Source: Amblyomma americanum (lineage: Eukaryota > Arthropoda > Arachnida > Ixodida > Ixodidae). Taken from it: 64,000 nucleotides of DNA. Position numbers and translations under genes: made by a program. Below, piece after piece: positions 11,942 to 22,734 of the stretch (positions within the stretch are counted from its first letter, which is position 1; each line of letters opens with the position of its first letter). The notes under the pieces were generated by a model, which ran no database searches, was not told where the DNA came from, and saw only the letters and a list, made by a program, of their open reading frames with translations. The stretch lies in the NCBI RefSeq assembly GCF_052857255.1, contig NC_135500.1, positions 160,736,689 through 160,800,688 of the forward strand, read 5' to 3'.

Positions 11942-12062
11942 CGAGATCTATGCGCGAAAGAGACGTTGCCACGGAATCCCGACGGAACAGCGTGACCTCC
12001 CGCTTCTCCACTTGAGCGGATCTGTAATTCGCCTCTCTGGCAGTCACGTACGACCAGCGCTC
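11942..12062 (-). CDS. candidate internal exon, unknown product
   Basis: I do not recognise the product. On the minus strand a C-rich tract and CGTGTCTAAG precede a 121-bp open segment that ends at CTCG|GTAAGG, a good donor. It would encode about 40 residues, starting E-R-W-S-Y-V and ending S-R-I-D-L, with start phase 0 and end phase 1. It is GC-rich compared with its flanks, and the frame stays open for 20 more codons past the donor. It could equally be part of an old repeat. It does not match the segment expected to follow the lipase exon at 16.1 kb, although that exon also ends in phase 0. Confidence 0.25.
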
Positions 12063-12087
12063 CTTAGACACGAGGCGGGGGCCGTCA

Positions 12088-12118
12088 GGGGGGGAGGGGG
12101 GGGGGGGGAGGGGGGGAC
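12088..12118. repeat. poly-G tract with single interruptions
   Basis: Nearly pure G with a few A interruptions, directly abutting the candidate exon's acceptor region. Such tracts are prone to sequencing error and can form G-quadruplexes. Confidence 0.7.
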
Positions 12119-13439
12119 ATGACGTGAGAGGGAAAGAAAGAAAGCCGGGAGAGGTGACCTGGCGGCAGGCAGTGTGTGAACGTAATGCCTGCGCGGTATA
12201 CGTGTAGGAGTTATCTAAGGTTAGACATTGCAGTACGCAGACGTTAGCGCTCCTCTGGCGGCTAAAGAGAAAAGCGGCTTATTGCCAAGTTGCTGGCTTT
12301 TCCTCGTCGTCTACATGCCGTTCGTCTGTTCGCTGCCCGTTCGACTGTACACGACTAACCAGTCTCATGACCTGTGACGGTACCTCTAAATAGATTACCT
12401 CTACCTCGCTTCCCATTAGGCCTTCCATCTTAAGCCCTACTCTTATCCATCTCAGGGAGCACTAATGTACTTTCTGGGCGTCTTCAGCCTTAACTAAAGG
12501 TTCTGATCAACTAATTCATTTTCCTGCTCTTCTTTTGGCTTCTGCAACGTCTATCTGTGGCGTTTTTTTACGCCTAGCTAGCCCAAACTTTGGCAGCGAC
12601 AGCTTCATACTGGGCAAAAAATATGCATTTCACGTTTATTCCTCTAGGTATAGCATAAATTTGAGGAAAATATGCAAAAAATGTCACTCTTTTCAAATCC
12701 TCAGCAAAGACAAATGTAATCAAGGAAAAACCTTTTTCCCGTTTTAAGAAAAAGAGGGGGGGGGGGGGTAGAGCAATAAGATTTCTTCATCAAAGTAATT
12801 ATTCTAGCCAGATACTTCATTTAATTGTTGCTTTAACATGTCTCTCTTCTCACTAAAATTATTCTAGGTCGTTTTGTTAAGATTACCGCTCAGTAGAGAC
12901 AGCCGAGAACCGTAAGATATCTTCACTAAAAGCCTACGTCGTGGCCAATGAGTAACACTGAAAGCCCTGCCCAGTGAGCTTCCGCACTCTGTATTCCTGC
13001 GATCATCAATCGTAACCAATCGTCAGCTTAACATTCTAGAGCAACAGCTATTAGATATACATTCTGGGGCGTTTTTTTAACGTTTGCGTAACAATAACTA
13101 CGACCAGGAAAAGAAAGGGGGAGAGAAAAGGAGGCTCAACGTTTGACGCTATTTGGTTTCAGTGACATCACACACGACATCAAGGCAACGTCATCGCTTC
13201 TTGCAGCATCTGTGCCTGTCCCACGGGAGGCGCCGTATTTAAACATATATCAACAACAGTGCTTGGTTGCGCGGTACACACACTTGGATGCGTGCGGAAC
13301 AACTACCCTACATCCTACCTTTGTGTTTCGTCCGCGTATACTTTTTTACAAGGCTTAAATTTTTTTTTTAAGAATTTTTGCGGTGGAGAGAAGCTTTTTT
13401 CGGCATAGTAATACCGGTGCTGACGGATGTCCAAAAAAG
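12119..13439. other. unassigned DNA with a short poly-G run
   Basis: No gene is seen. A G run lies at about 12756-12768. A relatively GC-rich stretch around 13140-13330 holds a 71-codon frame without a recognised domain. Confidence 0.4.
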
Positions 13440-13960
13440 CAGAATCATGTTAATTAGTAAAGTGATTAACTAAATTCTATTGTTAACTTTTTGACTATTA
13501 CCAATCGTTAGTAGCAGCCATATAAGATTTTAGAACTTTGAAAGCGGAATCGCCCTCGCCGTTAATCTGGGCGAATAACTTGAGCCATTTTGTGCCACTC
13601 CGTGACGCACGTAATACGTGACATTCTCTGCCCCGTTCGAGCTGGAGCAGCAAAATGGCGAGGAGAGGGGAGCATTGCAGCGCGCAGCTGAGATTTTCGC
13701 TTGGTATGTGCTGCATGGGGTGTGACTACTTGATTGATGTCGCTATTCGCCGCCCGTAAGTACGGAGTTCTTCAATGACGCTAGAAATGGCGCAATTTAT
13801 TTCTGCCTCAGCTTCGAGAGTTATCGCGATTTCGAAATTCTTAACGGATATGGCTATTACTAACGTCCTGCTACAAATATTTATTTGTAGTCAGGTGGCT
13901 GTCAGTATTAGCTGAAAAGATAACTATTTTAATTTTGTAACAACTTTACTAGACAGCATA
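13440..13960. repeat. fold-back (long inverted repeat) element, copy 1
   Basis: The two ends are imperfect inverted repeats of each other. The segment CGTTAGTAGCAGCCATAT and what follows (about 13505-13555) pairs with the reverse complement of about 13822-13875, which reads CGTTAGTAATAGCCATAT. The similarity continues outward to about 13456 and 13956. No transposase frame lies between them. This is the structure of a non-autonomous fold-back or MITE-like DNA element. A related copy lies at about 22735-23130. Confidence 0.55.
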
Positions 13961-14168
13961 TTTCTCCGGATTTTTTGACGTCAGTTTAAGCTAGTATTAT
14001 ATGCAACAAAACGCCCCTCTTTACCTCAAAAACCCAATTTTCTTTATTTTTTAGTTTGTAGTCATAAACAACACGTTGTATACACCTCTACAACGAATGG
14101 CTAAACTGTCCGACTGCCATCAGGATGTTTAGCAGAAGGGTAGCGGATCGGGCTAGTTGGTGCAGATT

Positions 14169-14988
14169 TGACATTTTCAGAAGCGCTAAAACACCGAGGA
14201 CGCAGAGGGAACAGACAGGGACGAGCGCTACTTCCAACTGTTTATTTCGTAAAACCGCAAGTGCTTTAAACAGTTCTCGAACGCTTTTATGACATGGCAG
14301 TAAACTACACGTGCGAGAATACACAGTATAGCTACCGAGACTAAAAGAACCAAGGAGATAAGTGCACGATTACGTTGATACCCTGAGGAAGGCAAGTTCT
14401 TTTTCTGACAATGAAATGGACGGTGAGCTTACACAAGTGCTACCCAGTGATGCTATGTTCTGTGCTTCTATAATCTCTCGGGTTAGTTGATCACGACTAC
14501 GTCCGATGATGTGGCACTGATTTAACAATGGAGCACAATTGCGGCACTTACTGCAGTGAATGGCTAGGTTGCTTCCGAAGGAATTTTTAACATTGTTGTT
14601 GTGCTGGCGTAGCCGGTCATTGAGACAACAGCCCGTTTGCCCAACATACTTTTTGCCACAAGATAGAGGGATGCAGTACACAACACAGTCTACACAGTCC
14701 ACGTACGCTGTTTGGTGTATGATACCACATAATTGTTTGACAGAAGAGTAGGGTTTCGTCAGCTTGCAAAGCTTGTTTAGCTTGTTAGGGGCCGTGAAAA
14801 CAACTCTAACATCTGCTTTCTGCGCTACCTTTTTTAGGTTGTGTGAAACAGTGTGCACGTAAGGGAGCACAGCAACCTTGATGAGGAAAACTTCTCTGTT
14901 CTGTGCTAATTCAGGGCATGCTTCATGTGTATGTTGTCTGTGCGTATGCACATTCTCCGTGGCTCTGCCTTTTTATTTTTAACTTGCA
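14169..14988 (-). mobile_element. Penelope-like element, 3' fragment (left inverted copy)
   Basis: This is the inverted counterpart of 16921-17738. Both copies stop matching at the same two positions: the inner edge at TGCAAGTT and the outer edge at GAAAATGTCA. It contains the linker and GIY-YIG nuclease part of a Penelope-like retroelement. The reverse transcriptase part is absent, so it cannot move on its own. Confidence 0.8.
14370..14951 (-). CDS. GIY-YIG endonuclease domain of Penelope-like element
   Basis: A 193-codon intact frame. Residues 20-60 match the linker that follows the reverse transcriptase in Penelope-like elements (L-P-Y-V-H-T-V-S-H-N-L-K, then V-F-T-A-P-N-K-L). Next comes a GIY-YIG nuclease: V-V-Y at 90-92, Y-V-G at 102-104, the conserved Arg in N-D-R-L-R-Q-H (113), a Cys/His cluster around 132-139 and the acidic R-E-I-I-E near 158-162. 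In the family this domain nicks target DNA for retrotransposition. The copy is 5'-truncated and the first Met is only the first available one. It differs from the right copy by about two residues. Confidence 0.8.
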   Translation of the reverse strand: MHTHRQHTHEACPELAQNREVFLIKVAVLPYVHTVSHNLKKVAQKADVRVVFTAPNKLNKLCKLTKPYSSVKQLCGIIHQTAYVDCVDCVVYCIPLSCGKKYVGQTGCCLNDRLRQHNNNVKNSFGSNLAIHCSKCRNCAPLLNQCHIIGRSRDQLTREIIEAQNIASLGSTCVSSPSISLSEKELAFLRVST

Positions 14989-15149
14989 ATTTTTATCTGG
15001 CAATTGCAGTGCAGTTGCTTTCTCTGTTACTTCGCCCGTAGGGTATACCCACCAGTTTTGTCTGAATACAGAACGCTTCCACCGGAGTGGTGTCCGGCTT
15101 CTTTGAGATGAAATGTTTCTAAAGGAGGTCTTTGACATCGCCTCGTGTA
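14989..15149. other. unassigned spacer
   Basis: This lies inside the spacer between the inverted Penelope-like copies. Nothing is recognised, and it does not match the other inner flank. Confidence 0.4.
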
Positions 15150-15245
15150 AAGCGAAAGGCCCTGCGCCATGGTACTCTTTGGCAACCTCCCCTTGCTTGC
15201 TTGCAATTCATAAGCGTCATCGTCATCATTCATTTTGCCTGGCAA
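15150..15245 (+). mobile_element. truncated second-family SINE tail
   Basis: The stretch 'ccatggtactctttggcaacctccccttgc' to 'gtcatcgtcatcat' matches the 3' end of the SINEs at 8816 and 35767 ('ccatggcgctctttg...cttccc...atcatc'). Only the last 80-90 bp are recognisable. Confidence 0.5.
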
Positions 15246-16133
15246 CGGCCTGTTTTCGTCGCAGTGTGTAGTCTCGTTTGTTTCGCATATTATTTTATAT
15301 TGCTGGAAACATCGAACTCAGACTGTTATTGCCTTTTGTCGCGGTCCTCACTCTCATCACCACTGCCGTGCTCAGCAAATTATTCGCTTCTAAAACGTGC
15401 AATGAGCCTGAACAACTATTGTCGCAGTCAAGCGATTCTCCATTAGAATGAGTCTCAATCATTTTTCTATAGCATACGCAAAGTGGCTCGAATGACTTAT
15501 GTAATGAATTCTTGTCACAAAAAAAATATATAAATGCTGCACAGAAAACTGCCCGCTTCCATCGTAGTTTTGATTCAGCAGTCTTCACTGCTCACGGACA
15601 GTAAATCATTTTTTATCTTTTTGTTCTCGCTATTATTATGCTATGTTTCCCGCTATGCTCTTTTATGCTTTTTCTTCACACAAATTTCTTCCTGTGGCGC
15701 GAAACAATTTGATTAATCAGTGCTGGGTAGGGGGAGCTAGCATACTGGCATAAAATCTGCAGCTACACAACGCATTTGAGAGTATTTTATGTATTATATA
15801 CTGCCCTTCCCCTTTTCATGTTTGTAATATCCTCCTTCGGGGGCCTTTAGAGTCACTTTTCATAATTAAATTGTTAACAAAATCTATAAACATATTTCCA
15901 ACCAGTTAGAAATGCTTTAAAAATCTATTAGAATTTAGATTACCAACTTAACACTGACCAGGATTGAGCTGTTTTCTGACATCCACCACGGTAGCTATTA
16001 CAATGCTACAAAAGCGATCCTTATACCCCAGAAAGCACCTGGCGGGCTTCGCTGAGACACTCCTTATTTCACAGACGGCTAGCATTGGGAAATTGCTGAC
16101 TCTTGCGGTGTGTAAAGATTCTCGCCGACTTAC
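15246..16133. other. unassigned DNA, probably lipase intron
   Basis: No gene is seen. If the lipase exon upstream on the minus strand is functional, this is the start of its following intron (donor GTAAGT at 16133-16128). I searched by eye for the next lipase segment, normally an A-P-V-A motif, and did not find it. Confidence 0.4.
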
Positions 16134-16284
16134 TTTGTCGTTGTACCAGGGCTTCTCGGCCAGCATCGTGAAGAACGTAAGGGTACCTTGGGACATGCCA
16201 ATGTACAGTAGGTCCTCGTTTTGGGTCTTTTTGAGAATGTAGTCAATCTCAGCGGGGATGTCGTACACAGCATGCTCGTGGAAG
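16134..16284 (-). CDS. acid lipase (gastric/lysosomal type), nucleophile-elbow exon
   Basis: Acid lipases of this alpha/beta-hydrolase family cleave neutral lipids in lysosomes or the gut lumen. The exon encodes 50 residues containing Y-D-I-P-A-E-I-D-Y-I-L-K-K-T, then L-L-Y-I-G-M-S-Q-G-T. This is the family's Y-D-L-P-A-x-I-D-x-I-L-x-x-T followed by the G-x-S-x-G nucleophile elbow (Ser codon at 16193-16191). The elbow has Met where His is usual (G-H-S-Q-G). Borders are textbook: a long T-rich tract ending TTTGTCACAG before the exon and GACAAA|GTAAGT after it. It begins with the last base of a codon and ends in phase 0. Other exons are not visible. It lies in the spacer of an inverted repeat and on the opposite strand to the Dscam exon, so a stranded exon of a dead gene is possible, though no damage is seen. 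Confidence 0.75.
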
Positions 16285-16920
16285 CTGTGACAAAGAAAAA
16301 AAGTGGTAGGGTTTTAACGCAGTAAACCGATTACACGTGCCGAAGGATGTGTTCAGCCTGGTTGGCACATGGTTTTGCTAGATCGTCGGCACGCCTGGCG
16401 ACGATATTAGACTCTGATTAAGGTCTAATCGAGATTAAGTTGATCTGAATTTTTCGCGCCTCAGATGAAAATTGATGAAGACGACGATGTGCAATGCACA
16501 GAGCGACAGTGTATTGCAGTTTAACACAAGGCGTGCTTTGCTGCGACGATAGCATAGTGCTCACGTACAGTGCATGCCCAGCGATGCTTATTTCTTCGTG
16601 CCGCCGTGGGTTCTAAACCCTGTCGCGGCAATATTTAATTTATTTCTGCATTGGCTGTTGCTATGCTAGGTTTCGTGAAGACCACCTTCAAGGTCAAGCT
16701 TCACACAAACTCTGTGAGCCGGTTAGACCATGTGAAGTGGTGCTCTCACACTAAAAAAGGGATGCCGTCCCCTTTGCAGAAAGTAAGGTAGATCATCATG
16801 AGCAGTCATATCTAGCTCTTGTTTTTTAATTGGATGTTTATTTTTTGTACTGAAATACACGGAATGTGTCTAGGACCAAAAGCTACGAGTTTAGTTGAAG
16901 AGGGGCCCGACGCCCAGATG
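16285..16920. other. unassigned DNA, probably lipase intron
   Basis: No preceding lipase exon (a G-N-S-R-G-N-type motif is expected) was found by eye. Nothing else is recognised. Confidence 0.4.
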
Positions 16921-17738
16921 TGCAAGTTAAAAATAAAAAGGCAGAGCCACGGAGAATGTGCATACGCACAGACAACATACACATGAAGCATGCCCTGAAT
17001 TAGCACAGAACAGAGAAGTTTTCCTCATCAAGGTTGCTGTGCTCCCTTACGTGCACACTGTTTCACACAACCTAAAAAAGGTAGCGCAGAAAGCAGATGT
17101 TAGAGTTGTTTTCACGGCCCCTAACAAGCTAAACAAGCTTTGCAAGCTGACGAAACCCTACTCTTCTGTCAAACAATTATGTGGTATCAAACACCAAACA
17201 GCGTACGTGGACTGTGTAGACTGTGTTGTGTACTGCATCCCTCTATCTTGTGGCAAAAAGTATGTTGGGCAAACGGGCTGTTGTCTCAATGACCGGCTAC
17301 GCCAGCACAACAACAATGTTAAAAATTCCTTCGGAAGCAACCTAGCCATTCACTGCAGTAAGTGCCGCAATTGTGCTCCATTGTTAAATCAGTGCCACAT
17401 CATCGGACGTAGTCGTGATCAACTAACCCGAGAGATTATAGAAGCACAGAACATAGCATCACTGGGTAGCACTTGTGTAAGCTCACCGTCCATTTCATTG
17501 TCAAAAAAAGAACTTGCCTTCCTCAGGGTATCAACGTAATCGTGCACTTATCTCCTTGGTTCTTTTAGTCTCGGTAGCTATACTGTGTATTCTCGCACGT
17601 GTAGTTTACTGCCGTGTCATAAAAGCGTTCGAAAACTGTTTAAAGAACTTGCGGTTTTACGAAATAAACAGTTGGAAGTAGCGCTCGTCCCTGTCTGTTC
17701 CCTCTGCGTCCTCGGTGTTTTAGCGCTTCTGAAAATGT
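16921..17738 (+). mobile_element. Penelope-like element, 3' fragment (right inverted copy)
   Basis: Inverted near-identical partner of 14169-14988. The inner edges start at the same base of the element, and the inner flanks beyond them are unrelated. About 1.93 kb separates the two. Confidence 0.8.
16958..17539 (+). CDS. GIY-YIG endonuclease domain of Penelope-like element
   Basis: The frame is the same as the 14370-14951 copy, 193 codons and intact, with Lys for Ile near residue 78 and Lys for Glu near residue 184. The nuclease motifs (V-V-Y, Y-V-G, Arg 113, terminal R-E-I-I-E) are all kept. No reverse transcriptase lies upstream. The high identity with the left copy points to recent duplication or gene conversion. 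Confidence 0.8.
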   Translation: MHTHRQHTHEACPELAQNREVFLIKVAVLPYVHTVSHNLKKVAQKADVRVVFTAPNKLNKLCKLTKPYSSVKQLCGIKHQTAYVDCVDCVVYCIPLSCGKKYVGQTGCCLNDRLRQHNNNVKNSFGSNLAIHCSKCRNCAPLLNQCHIIGRSRDQLTREIIEAQNIASLGSTCVSSPSISLSKKELAFLRVST

Positions 17739-18360
17739 CATATTTAGCAGCTACCTAGCTGCCTCTGAAATTCGCGTTACTGCAGGGATAAACCTCACTG
17801 AATTATTGGGCACTTGAAGCTGCCGTCTGACTATAGTTCTTTGATAGATGTTTGCTAGAAGTTAACATGATGCGATGGCTTGAGTGACTACTTGTTAGTG
17901 CTACGGTTGATAAACAGACAACATTAAGAGATATTTCGCAACTGTATTTTTTCTTCGGGGTGCGAAAATCTTTATTTCATACTTCAGGGTGACACAGTGC
18001 CTGCACATCCACTGAACTTACTGCCCGATATTTTGTTTGTAGAGAGCGTGCTGGAACACCACAAATAAAATCTAGGAAGAGAAAAAACTTGACTCGGATT
18101 AAAGGTTTGAGCCACAAGTCAATTTATTTTTTTTGAAATAGAAGCTTTGAAATTGTGGATATCCATATCCTTGTGTCCTGTGTCCTATTTTTGTTTGTTT
18201 TGCACGTTATAAAGAAAAGAGTCTGTATACACTGCTGCAAGGAATGGCTAAACTGTCCGACTAGTCAGCATTTAGCAACTACCAAGCTGCAGCTGCAATT
18301 CGCGTTTATTCAAGGATATCTCCAGAAATTATTGGAAATTTTGAAACTGAGAGAAAGATA
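17739..18360. repeat. two diverged direct copies of an unnamed repeat
   Basis: About 17739-17820 and 18268-18350 align as direct repeats: 'tttagcagctacctagctgc...aattcgcgtta' against 'tttagcaactaccaagctgc...aattcgcgttta', and 'aaattattgg' in both tails. The second is preceded by 'gaatggctaaactgtccgact' (18242-18262), which also occurs at about 14092-14112 next to the left Penelope-like copy in the same orientation. I cannot assign the family. Confidence 0.45.
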
Positions 18361-20148
18361 AGCTTAGGATTTCTTCATTACTCTTCTTTAGTGACATGGA
18401 CGCTAACAAGTTGGCACCATTTTATTCAATGCCAATCTATATTAGTAACCATAATTTTGCATGCCAGACTGGTCGAACTTAGCAATTCAATTTTCCTTCA
18501 ATCTACTCAACCAGCACATTCTATGGTGCTGATCATGACTTTCGACAGCGGCTCAGCCACAAAACACAGGGATCATTCTTACTGGCGCATACAGATACAC
18601 GTCAAATTGTTTGGGAGTGAGTGGTTTTTCTAACAGAATACATTAGTGATGAAACGCCAACTCACCCCCGCCTCTACAATAGTAGTCTAGAGAACGTGTA
18701 AGATTAGAAAATGTTTACCTGCCAATAGGATTCGGCGGATATATGGCGCGGTTTGGCAGAACTAGCGCCCTAGCTTTTTCTACTTCAGGCTATTTAATGT
18801 GCGTCAAAATACCAATTCACCAATGTATCTGCATTTTACTTCCAATCCAAAGGTGGCCACCATGGCTGGCAATGACCCCTTAACCACTTTGCAGTCGCAC
18901 AACACCCTAGCCGCGCGTAAATTATGAAATGGTGTTTAGGGCACACCACGATGAAAATCAGAGTTTTTATATGCTCAATGATAGGCGCGCATAAACTGTC
19001 AATAAATGAGCGTATTTCAGGGTCCAGTCTAAAGGCGCAATGTGTTTTTGTCTGCTAGAAATGGTAAGTACACATTTTTCTCTAATCGTCTTCAAATATG
19101 CTTCACACTCTTTGGTGAACCAATCAATTAATCAATAAAAAAAATTCCTCTTCGATAGCAGCAATTTAAAGTGGATACTTAAGCCCCCCTTAAGTGTATG
19201 ACGTGATAGCGTTAATGAATTTGCCCATATATATGAGGAATCAGTGATTCTCTGCTTTCACAGATACATCCCTGGAGGTATTCATTGTCCTGGGGCGGTG
19301 GCGCGGCGCGCCGGATCTTGTGTAGAACGTCTCCGCGCGCCGACCGAGCAGCTGCGCAAGGACTCCGCCGCTGGCGCTGCTCGTATTTTTCACCTCATTT
19401 AAACCGGGAACGATGCGACGGAGCCCCGGCAACCTCAGACTGTGGCGATTCTGGCTTTTTCACCTCCTGAGCTCCTTACAGCTTTCCCATTAAATCGCTA
19501 CTAGTCAAAATTCAAACAAGACCAATGCTCTTCGACCAACGGTTTGTTCGGGTTCCTCTCTGCAGAAGGAACCACTTCTTGTTCAACCGAAACAAAACGG
19601 TTCCTTTGTTCTTTTTTCCTCCATTTTTGCTCTTCAAGGAGCACCAACCTTCAGTGTTTTGTTCCTTTCTCAAACTTGAGATCAGCCTTTAAGTGGATTT
19701 TCATCAAACTTTGTTCGTAGCGTGAAACACGCAACAACCGAAACTTTCAACCACTTTTTATTCTTTGTTCTTTTTAGAGTGCGCTACATTGATTTTATAC
19801 ATTTCATATTAACTGTTGCTTCATTTATTGAACAAAACAGCAAAGAACAAATTTTAAGAAGCACGAGTATAAGAGCGACACTGAACAGCGAGCATGTGGC
19901 AAAATGTTGCAGATGGGATGAAGTTAAAGAAGTGCAGTTCAGGTAAGAAAACCTAGCAGGAAGAGGCAGTTCAGTCTTCTTAGTTATAAACCCCATTTCT
20001 TCCAAAGAAGCCGGCCTTGTGTACGTGATGCAATTTACCACACAGCCTACTTTCACTGAGCCTGCTCGCGCGCTATCGTCGTTACACGGATCCTTCACGC
20101 CTAAATTCGGGGATGCCATGAAATTAAGATTTGCAGTTCTTTTTCTGT
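18361..20148. other. unassigned DNA with a GC-rich patch
   Basis: No gene is supported. About 19290-19460 is GC-rich and open on both strands for roughly 60 codons, without a known domain. Confidence 0.4.
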
Positions 20149-20432
20149 CGACTACTGATTCGGAGTTCCCGGGTTCGAACTCGACCGTGGCGGCTGCGTT
20201 TTATGGAGGAAAAACGCTAAGGCGCCCGTGTGCTGTGCGATGTCAGTGCACAATAAAGATCCCCAGGTGGTCGAAATTATTCCGGAGCCCTCCACTGCAG
20301 CACCTCTCTCTTCCTTACTCCTTTCACTCCCTCCTTTATCCCTTCTCTGACGGCGCGGTTCAGGTATCCAACGGTATATGAGACAGATACTGCGCCATTT
20401 CCTTTCCCCAGAAACCAATTATTATTATTATT
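20149..20432 (+). mobile_element. tRNA-derived SINE (Ruka-related, pyrimidine-rich 3' half)
   Basis: The B-box-like GGTTCGAACTC, the shared core 'gtgctgtgcgatgtcagtgc' and 'ggtcgaaattattccgg' are present. A CT-rich stretch follows, then 'agacagatactgcgccattt' and an ATT-repeat tail. The head is truncated at about 'cgactactgattcgg'. It is the same subfamily as 57840-58166. Confidence 0.8.
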
Positions 20433-22205
20433 AGTTCTTTTTCTGCGATCTGATCTCATTTTGTTCTCTTGTTCTCTGTGACTATTATTATTGTTTTAAG
20501 GAGGTCGATTCCTTCTTCTGTATCTGTATATCTTCTGCTTTGGCCACCTGAAACCCCACGCGTACGAAATCATGCACTTCTTGTGTTCAGCAATACTCGC
20601 CGTATGTCATTTTGGTGACCCTTCTCCAACTGCTAATTTTGTTATGCCTTTCTTTTCCTTTTTTCCTTGTGATGTTGTTGGTGCAAATAGGCCGCTTTAA
20701 ACTACCCTTTTGTTACTTTACTTACAAATACTTCTGTCTCTGTTGGTTAGACACTAGTCAGAAAATAATAAATTATTTTACAATTCTGAATAAACAATCA
20801 ATTGTAAGCGCACCACGCAAGCTTCACTTTTATACGTAATTTTTAAGCATAATCTCTTTGTACTGCCCTTGAATCTAGCTGGTTATTCGTTCGAGCGCTA
20901 ATAAAGACCGCTCCGCAAAATAGTGTCCTCACAAAACAAATACACAAGAGAACATTTAAAAGATTTACAAACGTTCTTTGTAAGTTGATTTCCATGTGAC
21001 GAGTCGTGGCTATGATATATGGTGCAGTTGAAGATTCGCCATCGATTCTATACAACTAGGGTTCTCAAACTGGCCCCGAACTCCCTTTCAGCGCGCATTT
21101 TTTCGCTGCGTTATCGTTGAAACGGTGTCACCCCGGCCTCCAGACCAAATCCAGAAGTCTAGCTCGAGAATAGAACAGCTTGGACACCGAGTGGCAGGTG
21201 AATGGACCAAGCTGGTGACACGAAGCTCAAAAGCGACTTTGTACACAATATACCTGGTAACAAAACCAACAACGAACGCACTGGGACAAGTAAAAAATGG
21301 TATCTCTGCATGGCCTAAGCGAAACATAACCCGAATCCTGTCGCTTCTACTGGTTGGCTCGTTGCTGCTATCCCCTGTCATCTTTTGTTTGGCCAGGCGG
21401 GCATTGCAGAAATTGCAGAAACCCTTAATGCCCTTTATTTACAATTCATTTCTTTCCTTTTTACAGTTCATAATGGTATTTCCATTATTCCGTTCACCTG
21501 TGGAGACTAGCGCCGAAATTGGACGCGCAGCCATGCGTGGGACATTTCTGTCTCTGACGAATGGCGTAGTTAGTCAAGGAAGAAAGACGGCTACCAAACA
21601 AGTGCAGAAGTCCGGAGAGAGTCGCCTTGCAGTACACGTCTATAGTTTCTGTCTTTCCATCCTGGCCTCTTAGCTTTTATGATTGCTCTGGCGAACATTT
21701 CCAGAAATGGTAACGGAAATGAAGCTTGACAATTTTTTATTGTATTTCATGTTCCTGGCTTCTGAGATCCCCGCAGACATTTTGTAACGACGCGCTTTAG
21801 CTTTCTCCTCCTCCTCTATGTGCCTTTCCTCGTCCTGCTTGTTAAGATGTACTGAACGGCAGCCCGAGGAAGCCTGTTTACCTGATAGTCTCCCTGTGGC
21901 TTTGGAACTGCCTCAAAACGAATGCTTCTGCAATGGCCCTGGACAGCTCATTTCCCTGTCACTGCGGCATTTTTTCTGGCGGCTAAATTTTTTTTACACG
22001 TTTATTTGCGCCAGAGCAATGAACGGTTAAAATATAAAACGTAAATGAAGGAAGCATGTATGGAAGCGAAAAGCGAAGCAAGCGATCCAGGTCTGAAAAT
22101 GTTCCGAGGAAGAGTGCTCTCTCGAAAACGCGTTCAAGCCGTTGCTGTTTGTATGGCTGCTCATTCCGTGTTTTGTAATTCATTACGGCGTTTGCAATTT
22201 GGAAT
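20433..22205. other. unassigned DNA
   Basis: The largest frame, 182 codons on plus (21125-21673), is opposed by a 97-codon frame on minus over its first third and has no recognised domain. I do not call it a gene. Confidence 0.4.
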
Positions 22206-22430
22206 CGCCGCTGTAGTTCAGTGGTCATGGTGCTCGGCTGCTGATTGGAAAGACACCGGTTTGATTCTGACATCGGCGGTCGTATTTCTATGTAAGCGAA
22301 ATTCTAGAGGTCCGTGTACTGTGCGATAGAAGTGCACGTTAAAGGAGCTCAGTTGGTCGGAAACTTGCGGAACCCTTCACCCTCAAAGCCTGACTCGCTT
22401 TGGGACACAAAACCCTATAAATGAAATGAA
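22206..22430 (+). mobile_element. Ruka-type tRNA-derived SINE
   Basis: The head 'ctgtagttcagtggtcatgg', a worn B box 'ggtttgattctga', 'gaaattctagaggtccgtgt', 'actgtgcgatagaagtgcac' and 'gactcgctttggga' follow the Ruka order. It has several substitutions and an imperfect tail, so it is an older copy than 59631-59867. Confidence 0.75.
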
Positions 22431-22734
22431 GCATTTTAGAGATATTCTGTGCGCCGCAATACTGATTATTGTTTATTACTCATATTTTCATGCTTTACTT
22501 TGCGTACCTGTGCTCAATTTGATGATTGCACAGGAATTATGTTCTAGAACACTTCTCACACAATTATTATTGCTCTGTACTACGCCTAATTCGGTATTTA
22601 GTACCAGTATATACCTGGTGTAGCAACGAAGACTCAAAAATTTTCAAAAACAGGCTTTTTGGGATAAAAATATGGCTCTTATGGCATAGTATTACAAGTT
22701 TTCACGGACAGCGGGAAGCCACAGAATCGTTTTA
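22431..22734. other. unassigned DNA
   Basis: Nothing recognised. Confidence 0.35.

Noticed and set aside
11942..12062. Candidate exon as the exon following the lipase exon (phases match)
   Set aside because: The residues do not resemble the segment that follows the nucleophile elbow in acid lipases. Phase agreement alone is a one-in-three event.
21125..21673. 182-codon plus-strand frame
   Set aside because: No domain or splice logic, with an overlapping opposite-strand frame. Its length is possible by chance in 64 kb.
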